From Termitomyces sp. T153 (lineage: Eukaryota; Basidiomycota; Agaricomycetes; Agaricales; Lyophyllaceae), in assembly GCA_018296165.2 (NCBI GenBank), contig JACKQL020000041.1:248001-312000 (forward strand): a DNA stretch of 64,000 nt, read 5' to 3'. Shown here piece after piece: positions 56,525 to 64,000 of the stretch. Below the pieces are notes generated by a model. The model was not told the DNA's origin. It did no database searches and was given only the letters and a program-made list of their open reading frames with translations. Made by a program: the position numbers and the translations under genes. The stretch's first letter is position 1, and each line of letters starts with the position of its first letter.

Positions 56525-56531
56525 TTATATA
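56525..56531 (+). promoter_or_regulatory. TATA-like box in G LTR
   Basis: TTATATA in a GACTTATATACTGAC context, repeated in the right LTR (about 61,475) and kept in solo LTR D (about 8,113-8,122). Plausible LTR core promoter. Confidence 0.5.
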
Positions 56532-57177
56532 CTGACTACCGGAGGACTTCGGGGTACGTCGGCTGTGGCGGCGGGGCTTGGCGGGGCTTGACGGAGCGGG
56601 CGGGTGTCGGTTGTGATCGAAGATCGTGCCGCGCTGATACGTTGATGGGATCGCGGGTTGTTCCAAGGTTGTCGTGATATTCCGGAATAGGTCGGAGGAA
56701 GCAGGGTGTTGAGTTAATGATGGGTGGGCAAAGATCAGGAATAGCGGGGGTGGTTCTCGGGGTTTGGGAAGCCCAGGGTAAGTGTCAGTGGCTGCGGGGC
56801 AGGCACCGAAGTTGGCCAGGGGGCCGTCGGAGTTAGCCGGGGAGGTGGCGGAGTTAGCCGAGGTAGGCGTGGGCATGGGCGGAAGTTCGGCGGAGCGTTG
56901 GGGGTCCTTTTGGGGGTTCGGGGGTTTGATGGACGATGTGCGGGGTTTTGGGGAACGGGTCGTGACATCACCCCCCTTTCAGCGTCGAGACCCTTCGAGA
57001 CGCGGGGCAGGACGGGGATCGGCGGGGCATGGGAGTCGAAGCCGAGCAATATTGATCAATCCGCAGCGAGTGATAGCGGCGTGGGAGGCGAAGTCGAAGC
57101 GCGGCCGCCGTTTCGTCAGGGTCCTCCTCACTCAATTTAAAGCTTTGGGCGTGCCCCGGGGTTTCCCAAATTTCGTC

Positions 57178-58308
57178 ATGTCTTCCCCCAGCGTTCCAGT
57201 GGTTTCTCCCGCCGATTTAGACGAGGTGGTGGTGTATGACAGTGGGGGTGAGGAGTTCGAGCGTTGGCGCCGGGGTAGCGTTAGGGACCGGAGTCGTAAG
57301 TGTTGTCGAATTTTCCTTTCGGGATGGTTAACGGGGTTCTGGTAGAGTCGTCCGTAGTAGTAGTGGTGGACTTTCCGGGGGTTCCGAAGCGGACCAAGTT
57401 TCGTCCCGCGGTGCCAAAGGGGAAGGGGGCGTCTTCGGTGGTGGTTCGGGGAAAGCGTCGAGCTTCCCCACCCTCGGGGGCGGGACCCAGCAAGAGGCCG
57501 CGTGGGCGCGAGTTGTCGGCGGGGCCTCCCGAGTCTTCCCTCTTTTCCCCTGTCCCTGGCGTTCCCTCGGAGCGGTCGTCGAGTCCCTCCGCGCCGATTC
57601 CTTCAATCACGGAGGTCTTCCTTCGCAAGCAGGTGGAGGCCTTGACGACGTCGTTGGCAGTACGGGAGGGGGAGCTCCGCCGGGCGAGGGAGGATTGTGA
57701 CGCAGCGCGGACGGAGAAGGAAGCGATGGAGCGGGAGAGGAATACTTCGGTGCGCGTGGCGATGGAGCGGGCGCTAGAGGTGCGGGGTCTGCGGGAGCGT
57801 CTGGCGCAGGTGGAGGGGCAACCCGCGGGGGAAGCGGAGGGGCGGGGACAAGTTCCGGAGGGGGATGCGTTGTGGGCGGAGCTGGAGGCGGCGAGGCGGA
57901 GGGAGGATTGGTTGGCCAACGAGGCCGCCTCGGGTCGCGCGGGGATTCTTCGTGAGTTGTCTCCCGTTCCTTCGTTCGTTATTGACGGTTCATTTTCGGA
58001 GTTTAGGCTGGGTGCGGGAGCATCGGGTCCTCTTGGACGGTGCCTCCGCGGCGTTCGCGTCGATTCAGGACGGGTTGACGCAGGGGTCCGCGGTCCAGCC
58101 TCCGGAGTTGCAGCAGGGAATGGCGCGGTTGGAGAGGTTGCTGGCGGGGCATCGGCGACGCAATGCGGTGGCCCCGGGGTCGTGGTGGGAGGTGGCGGCC
58201 GACGCGGGGGAGGCATTGCCGGGGTTGGCGGAGATCCTAGCGGTGGTGCGGGCCCAGATGGAGGTCGACCTGGGGGTTGGGTTTCCGGGAGGTTCGGGGA
58301 GGGAGTGA
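57178..58308 (+). CDS. Coiled-coil, possibly Gag-like protein of element G
   Basis: Exons 57178-57295, 57346-57951 and 58007-58308 join in frame to 341 residues; introns of 50 and 55 nt have GTAAGT/TAG and GTGAGT/TAG ends and branch-like GTTAAC and TTGACG. It starts MSSPSVPVVSPADLDEVVVY (acidic), followed by a Lys/Arg/Pro-rich tract (KRPRGRELSAGPP). A long charged helix of coiled-coil type follows (EALTTSLAVREGELRRARED, RLAQVEGQ, LEAARRREDWLANEA). The end carries VLLDGASAAFASIQDGL, RLERLLAGHRRRN and REQ/RAQMEVDL-like text. No zinc knuckle or enzyme motif is seen. Similar proteins are recalled as very numerous in agaricomycete genomes. A packaging role is inference. Confidence 0.8.
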
Positions 58309-60752
58309 GATGGGTGTGGGCCTCGTTTCTTGTCGCTCTTGGACTTGCTGCCTTCCCCGCCTAATGTATATATGATCTTTTGTACGCGAACATGTCATTT
58401 TTTGGTCCCTGGGCGTGTGAAGTGAGATTTTTAGTTTTGTCGGAAGGCAAAGTAAGCGAAACACGCAGGGGTGTGAGAGGGAGTTGAATCCCTAGTGAGT
58501 CCAGAGGCGGGGGTTACGCCCGCTAGCGCCGTCTGCGCTGGCTAGTCCCGGGGTTGGTCGGGACGGGGCGGGGCATCGCAGGAGGGCTCCCGGGGTTTGT
58601 CGGGGTTGGTGGGAGTTCTCCGGTGGGGTCCCCGGCATTTCGGGCGGTGTCGTTGAATTCGTTCCTCGGAAATTTTCGACTGGGGGTGTAGGGGACGTGC
58701 GCCGTTTTGGTAGTAGAGGGTGGCCTTTGAATTTTGTACGGCGCCCAACGGGTTCGGGGCTTTGGTTGTCTTGGCGGTGCGGTGGGCGGGGGGTAATGGG
58801 GGTCTTCCCATGGTCTAGCCCTTACGTCGGTATTGGTGGTGAAGGCGGGCGGGCCCTTTTTTATTGGCGGGGTTGGGTGAGGCGGGGTTCGTCTTCGCAG
58901 TATAGTTGGTCCGGGTCGGGGTTGTGTTCTGGAGTGCTGCGTCTGTGGGCGGGCCTGCTTCGGGTGGCGCTTTGGTGTGCTCCGGAGTGTCGATGACCGA
59001 GGGGGTAGGATGCGGGGTGATCAGTCCCAACCAGTTCCTTCGGGCCCGGGGCCCAATTTGGGGTTCCGGGTCATCTACGTGATATTGCTCTCCTGACCAA
59101 AGGTAAGCCCGCGGCGGACAAAGGGGGTCTTACGTATTTCTGATACTTCCTCGAGTTCGGAGGTTCGGGGGTCGGTGGTTCCTTCATCGGGAAGAAGTGG
59201 GTGGTCCCGGAGTCGACTCAAGGGTCACTTGGTGGGGGTTTGTTGGTTGTTCCTGGTTGTTGGGGCGGCGGGAGGGTCGGCCGCGGGGGGCACTGGAGTG
59301 GGGCTCCCCGGGAGATGCGGCAGGGTCGGATTTACTCTTCGTTCGTGTTCCGGAGCGGTCCGGAGATTGTGCAAGTGCAGGGGTGATAGTGGGGGGAGGC
59401 ACTGCCAGCTTGTCTGGAGGCCCCGGTGATGTGGTCCCTGTTCGGGCGGACATATTCCGGTGTAGGGGCGGGGTTCGGAGTGGGTGGTGATTTCTGTTGC
59501 GGAGTTGGGGCTACCAGGGCATCGTTGTCGAGCCGGCGCTGTGAGTTTTCTTGGTCAGATGTCGGGGTCAGAGCGGAGGCCCTGGAGTCGTGTCGCCAGG
59601 GTCCGGAGCCGGGTTGATGGGTTCGGAGGGGTCTGGGTGGGACTGTTTCGGGCTGGCGCGGGGTCGTTTTGGGTCGTCGAGCCATATGGGGGAGGTCTTT
59701 TGAGGATATGGGAGCGCGTGCCCCTGGGGGTTGTCGGTCGCTTAAATGGCCGATCGTTGTTTTCTGGATGATGGTGGGGCTTCTCCCTCCCTTATATGAA
59801 CATGTCAGCGAATTTAGAGCACTTAGGGAACTACTTCGTATAGGGTCCTTTTTCCCTATAGTTAGTTCGGGGTGGCCCCTATGCTGGGGATTCCTTCGTG
59901 GGAGGTGGCGTAGTCTGGTGGCGGAGTGTAAGCTCGGGGATGTTTTGGTCCTGTTCCGGGGTTGTCAGGGTCGGGTCGGGGGAGTCGGGGCCCCTTCATT
60001 TGTTGGGCAGAGGTGACGGCCGATCGATCGAGGTCCGGAAGCAGGTCACGGGGTTGGAGCATAGCCTAGGTCTGAGGTTCTTGTCCTGTGGTGGATTCGA
60101 GCTTGATTTCGATGGTTTCGGGGTTAGTTGTCGGAGGGTTTAGTTCCTTGGAGGGGGTCGATAATAGGGTTTGGTGATGTTGTTGGTGATTAGTCGCGTT
60201 CGTCGGTCTGCGGGGTTGCTGGGGGGCCGGTGAATCCACAGGCGGGCTTCGGGGAAGCGCGTTCTCAGTGGTTTCTTTGTAGCTGGCGATCCTCGCGCTG
60301 TGGGTGACTGTTCCATGGCAGGTTGGCATTATTGTGGGTCGGAGGGCTGGCGCGGTGCCGGAGACCTTGTTACTCATTCGATCGGATGGTCGCCAGGCTT
60401 TAGGATGTTATTCTTTGGGTGATGTCGGGGTCGACTTTGTGCGAGAGAGCGGAGTTGGCGGGGAGTGTAGGGGTGGGGTGGAAGATGAGTTGGCGGTTTG
60501 CGCGAGGGGTTGGGAGTTGGGTGTGAGCTGGGGAAGGTGTCCGTGGGGGGAGCCGTTGTATGAAAGTAACTGGAGCAGAGGGGACGTTTGGTGTCGGATC
60601 CACGACTCAATGTGCCTCGGCAAATTGGGCAGGGCCGTATGAATCATAAGGGTTCCCCGGCGCGGGTAGACCATAGACATCGGAGTTATTTGATTGTGTG
60701 TGCGGAGATAATGCGGGCATCACGGACGGGGTAAGGTCAGGTCTTGATATTA
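58309..60752. other. Non-coding internal region of element G (2.4 kb)
   Basis: Very G-rich on the plus strand with frequent GGGG runs. Open frames exist on both strands but overlap, lack motifs and look like composition artefacts. No pol relic was found. A role in RNA packaging or as a spacer is possible but unsupported. Confidence 0.6.
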
Positions 60753-61917
60753 TGTCAGGGTCCGCTGACCTCGGGGGCGCAGCTGCACTGGGCGAGTCCT
60801 TACTAGGCGGGCGTGATTCCCCTGCATTGGTGACCGGACACTCAAAGACATTCCGGGTCCTGGTGGTTTGCACGGGTAATTGGGGAGATGTGATCCAGAC
60901 AGATCCGGGAAGGTCCGGAGAAGTCGGATTGTGGGGAAATGAGACGGTCTTGGCGGGGTTCAGGCAGAAGGCCGTACGGGAGATTCGCGGAAGCAAGGGA
61001 GTAGGTGGCTGTGTGATCAATGGGGGCGGAGCCGGGGTTTGATGGGAGATCATTTGGAGTTGATGGAGTCCGGGACCGAGCGAAGAGTGAGGTCCGGACC
61101 TGGTAAGGAGTGTCGGGGTTCGTAATTATAATCGCGGAGTTCGTGAGGTCGTTAGGGTTGATGAAGAATTGGGCACAAGGGTCAGACGTCGTCACCGAGA
61201 CGGCATCGGACAAGACAATATGGAACAAGAGTAGATTCGAGTGGAGGTACGAAACGATGACGAGAACGATAACAAAAAGGGGACGAGACAAGACCGGGAG
61301 ACTGAGATAAGACCGGGAGACTGAGATAAGACCGGGAGACTGAGATAAGACCGGGAAACTGAGAGTAAGGAGAAAGAGATACGAAAACGAACACGAAACA
61401 CAAAGAGGAAACAATCAGACCATAGGTAACGTTAAGCAATATCAAGACCGGAGTACGAAGAGCTACTCGATGACTTATATACTGACTACCGGAGGACTTC
61501 GGGGTACGTCGGCTGTGGCGGCGGGGCTTGGCGGGGCTTGACAGAGCGGGCGGGTGTCGGTTGTGATCGAAGATCGTGCCGCGCTGATACGTTGATGGGA
61601 TCGCGGGTTGTTCCGAGGTTGTCGTGATATTCCGGAATAGGTCGGAGGAAGCAGGGTGTTGAGTTAATGATGGGTGGGCGAAGATCAGGAATAGCGGGGG
61701 TGGTTCTCGGGGTTTGGGAAGCCCAGGGTAAGTGTCAGTGGCTGCGGGGCAGGCACCGAAGTTGGCCAGGGGGCCGTCGGAGTTAGCCGGGGATGTGTCG
61801 GAGTTAGCCGAAGTAGGCGTGGGCATGGGCGGAAGTTCGGCGGAGCGTTGGGGGTCCTTTTGGGGGTTCGGGGGTTTGATGGACGATGTGCGGGGCTTTG
61901 GGGAACGGGTCGTGACA
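60753..61917 (+). repeat. 3' LTR of element G (1165 bp)
   Basis: Partner of 55784-56967; four 19 bp units at 61291-61366. No clear purine tract precedes it. Confidence 0.93.
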
Positions 61918-61923
61918 AATACT
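61918..61923. repeat. Target-site duplication AATACT, right of G
   Basis: Partner of 55778-55783. Confidence 0.85.
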
Positions 61924-62439
61924 CTGTTGGTTTGTTTTGTCTCTATATACAGGCAGGATTTATACTGTTTGTAGGTATAGTATTTAGAAAGGAAATATTA
62001 GTTGCTGCCAGCAATGGCATCTGCCAAAGTGTCCCTGATACATACTGGATGTCAGTATGATAACCAAGTATTTGTATGCAATGCATACCTAATGTCAATA
62101 TCTGAGGTGTAGATGCTGTTCAGGTATGTTTGTAAGCAAGACAAGAAAAATGATAAGTAAGAAGTCACATGGCTTTTCATATATCCATTTTTGAAAGGAG
62201 GTATTATTGTTGCCAGGTAATGTTGCTAGCAATTGTCACTAAAGAAAGTCTCAGCCTTATCATTCTAGATACAAAGGCTAGACTCCACATGATGCAGCTT
62301 GTGAGCCAGAAGTCTTGTGGTTGCTAAAATCCCATGCAAAGGCTACATCATTCTAGACCTTGGGGCTACACCTCATGTAACTTGTGTGTGGTTATGTGGA
62401 ATCTAGTCAGGTGCTGTCCAATCAGAATACCTTGTCTAA
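61924..62439. other. Unassigned CpG-poor flank
   Basis: No gene or element recognised. It continues the decayed DNA into which G inserted. Confidence 0.35.
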
Positions 62440-62611
62440 GACTTTCCTGGACTACCCTGAACTTGCTTGGACCCTTCCCCTTAGCTTACCCTCACAAGTA
62501 TCTAGAGTCTGGACCTTCTCAGAACACTAGGTTATAAGTGCAGGACATCACATCTGCCTAGTAAGGACTTGCCCAGTTAAGCTGAGCATCCATAGTCAGC
62601 AGAACCTGACA
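62440..62611 (-). repeat. G-family LTR 5' end fragment, minus strand
   Basis: CACATCTGCCTAGTAAGGAC, TTGCCCAGTTAAGCTGAGC and AACCTGACA are the reverse complement of the G/D LTR start (TGTCAGG, GTCCTTACTAGGCGG). Similarity fades leftward by about 62,440. CpG has been lost, so it is old. Confidence 0.7.
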
Positions 62612-62639
62612 CTTGTGTAGAATCTTATTTTAGGCCCAG

Positions 62640-63690
62640 TATTGCCCATAGCAATACAAACTTAGCAAACCTTCTGTAAATAGGTTGGCAATATTGTCCT
62701 TAGTATTTCTATATTATATTTAATCTTGTTGGAAGCCACATGTTCCTGTAAGAAGTGAGACTTGATATTGACATGCTTTACTCACAAGTAAGAAAGGGGG
62801 TCCTCTGACAAGTTAATCACTGAGTGATGATCACATAGTCTTGGAGTCATTTTATCAGGGGCTTGTCCCAATAATGCACTCATTACTATCCTTAACCAAA
62901 TGCATTCCTGCACTGCTTTAAATGCAGCCATATACTCTGCTGGGCATGACAATTGCAGCTACTTCCCTTGTGCTTCAGAATATAGAGCCTAGCCCTGAAT
63001 ACCATGCATGACTTCCTATGCTCTGTTGAGTGTTAGAACAGTTTGCCCAGTCTCAATTGAATCCAACCAAGTCCAGTGGGGCATTTCCTCCCAAGCATAA
63101 GTGCAAATTCCTTATTACTTTTAGATATTAGAATACTGGTGTTGCTGCATGCTGGTGTGTCCTTATACCACAGTCCGAGAACTGAGAGAGCTGCTGGACT
63201 GCATATTGCATGTTGCACCTTGTCAAAATAGTCAACCATAGTAGGCTTCCAACCAGATTTTGATAAGAGGTACATGCTATATTTTTGAGTTCCTTGTTGC
63301 TAGGTTTTGTTCTATCCACATGCTGCAGTTTTCATTCCAGCTCCATTGGTACTAAAAAGATGATGCATACAATTTGCCTTACTGCAATAACAAATAGTTA
63401 ATAAGTATGGATTGTGAGAGATACACACACTTCTTTGAATGATCCCATTTCACTGCCACTCTAACAATGTAGTGCAGTGTAACCAGATCTGAAACTGTCC
63501 AAACTCTCTTCAATTGCTCCTTAAAGTTGTCATTTTCCTTTTTGGTGCTTGCAACAGATAAAAAATTGTCCACAAGTACTCCCACAACTACTATTCCCTG
63601 GTCAGTCTCTCAATATTATAGAAAAGCCTCACATTTGAGTCAATTGAAACCAGTTTTTTCATTATGTTGTCCATCATTTTGTTCCAAATC
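62640..63690 (-). pseudogene. Copia RT and RNase H fragment, minus strand
   Basis: Leftward from 63,690: RLFYNIERLTRE, then GVLVDNFLSVASTKKENDNF (VDD expected, VDN seen; 63,585-63,530), LHYIVRVAVKWD, LVGSLLWLTI and QYAVQQLSQF (about 63,200). RNase H end text is TKDNIANLFTEGLL (about 62,690-62,650). The order matches Ty1/copia pol of a family different from the copy at 38,443. The right end stops where an LTR begins (63,691), so the upstream part may lie beyond the window. Stops and shifts are frequent. Confidence 0.78.
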
Positions 63691-64000
63691 TGTAAGGGTA
63701 ACCTCTGGAGGCTGTGGCTCAATCACACAACTGGCAAAGGGAAATCCAAAGTCTATTCAGTACTGTACAGTGTCTACTGGGATAACTACTCACCTGGCAA
63801 AGGGAAATCCAAAGAGAACAAGTCTGGGGATTCCCTAGGCCAGGTGTGATGCTTCAGAGGCTTCAGAAGCATGAGAAACAACTGTACAGTATGACAGAGA
63901 AAAAAGACAAAAGTAATGTGTCAGCAATTGGTCAGCATTTACATAAGCTGGTGGCAGTGTCAAAGGGGCCACACTTGTCTAAATTATTGACAGAGAACTG
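63691..64000 (-). repeat. B-related LTR, minus strand, cut by window end
   Basis: Begins TGTAAGGGTAACCTCTGGAG like the solo LTR at 37,268 and matches it again near the window end (CACTTGTCTAAATTATTGAC versus CACTTGTCAGAATTACAGAC near 37,684). It interrupts the copia fragment to its left. Confidence 0.7.

Larger units (their letters stand above)
55784..56967 (+). repeat. 5' LTR of element G (1184 bp)
   Basis: Contains five 19 bp units (56322-56416) and a TATA-like box (56525-56531). It is exactly one unit (19 bp) longer than the right LTR, with few other differences. Confidence 0.93.
55784..61917 (+). mobile_element. Young non-autonomous LTR element G (6.1 kb)
   Basis: Long LTRs (55784-56967, 1184 bp; 60753-61917, 1165 bp) are nearly identical and begin TGTCAGGGTCCGC, ending GGGTCGTGACA. 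The 6 bp AATACT stands at 55778-55783 and 61918-61923. The 3785 bp inside encodes one spliced protein (57178-58308) and no protease, RT, RNase H or integrase. It is very rich in G+C and CpG, in sharp contrast to both flanks, which marks a recent insertion not yet eroded. Its movement would need enzymes from another element. The solo LTR at 7434-8572 and the fragment near 62,440-62,611 are older relatives. Confidence 0.93.

Noticed and set aside
56223..56876. Minus-strand frames of about 190-217 codons in both G LTRs
   Set aside because: They appear in both LTRs only because the LTRs are copies, contain the minisatellite read as LSVSRSY-type repeats, and lack motifs.
57281..58216. Minus-strand 311-codon open frame in element G
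   Set aside because: It lies antisense to the spliced G gene and is Pro/Arg/Ser/Thr-rich as expected of the complement of a G-rich coding region; no motif.
59175..60680. Several overlapping frames of 60-115 codons in the second half of G
   Set aside because: Frames overlap on both strands, have skewed composition and no start context or motif; best explained by high G+C.
1..64000. tRNA, rRNA or prokaryotic defence loci
   Set aside because: No cloverleaf-type or rRNA-like segments were recognised, and intron structure and TE types are fungal.

Overview
The window looks like a TE-dominated chromosome segment of a filamentous basidiomycete, most likely an Agaricomycete (inferred). Evidence: 40-63 nt introns with GT/AG ends, Tad-type LINE with RNase H, chromodomain Ty3 elements, DUF6534- and DUF6535-type proteins, a patatin/NB-ARC/TPR NLR, and a CpG-rich non-autonomous LTR element coding for a coiled-coil protein. 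No tRNA, rRNA, CRISPR or prokaryotic operon was seen.

Layout. (1) 1-12,850: a nested Ty3 cluster. A minus-strand Ty3 element (C; RT at 2,323-3,570, Gag/protease at 10,540-12,850) is split by a full-length chromodomain Ty3 element (B, 3,576-10,534, TSD GTCAC), which is itself split by a 1,139 bp solo LTR (D, 7,434-8,572, TSD GTCTA). The 3' half of a sister of B (A, 1-2,317) abuts C inside its RT. (2) 13,660-19,660: a CpG-retaining island with a hAT-like MITE, one intact nine-exon gene of the isocitrate lyase/PEP mutase family (16,369-17,868) and a LINE ORF1 fragment. (3) 19,888-22,165: a mitochondrial-type HSP70 fragment split by a 1.9 kb TRIM-like element (TSD CCAAT). (4) 22,450-38,440: decayed TEs: minus-strand Gag, a nearly complete Tad-type LINE (about 23.7-30.0 kb), an unidentified minus-strand relic, a relic spliced gene, the 5' end of a third B-family copy and a solo LTR. 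(5) 38,443-43,549: a full-length Ty1/copia element (TSD CTTGC). (6) 44,080-48,880: minus-strand DUF6534-like and DUF6535-ankyrin relics and one small intact-looking two-exon gene. (7) 50,652-54,585: an NLR pseudogene followed by an inverted fragment of a second copy. (8) 55,784-61,917: a young CpG-rich non-autonomous LTR element (G, TSD AATACT) with an intact three-exon gene. (9) 61,924-64,000: LTR and copia remnants on the minus strand.

The strongest global signal is a sharp CpG mosaic. Old TEs are almost CpG-free and their lesions are those expected from CpG deamination (Arg to Trp/Cys/Gln/stop, Trp to stop), while reading frames are often otherwise preserved. Gene islands and element G keep CpG. 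Two borders fall inside single units: the copia element (about 42,360) and the NLR gene (about 51,115). All coordinates come from reading the sequence by eye; no similarity search was run, so family names rest on recognised motifs.
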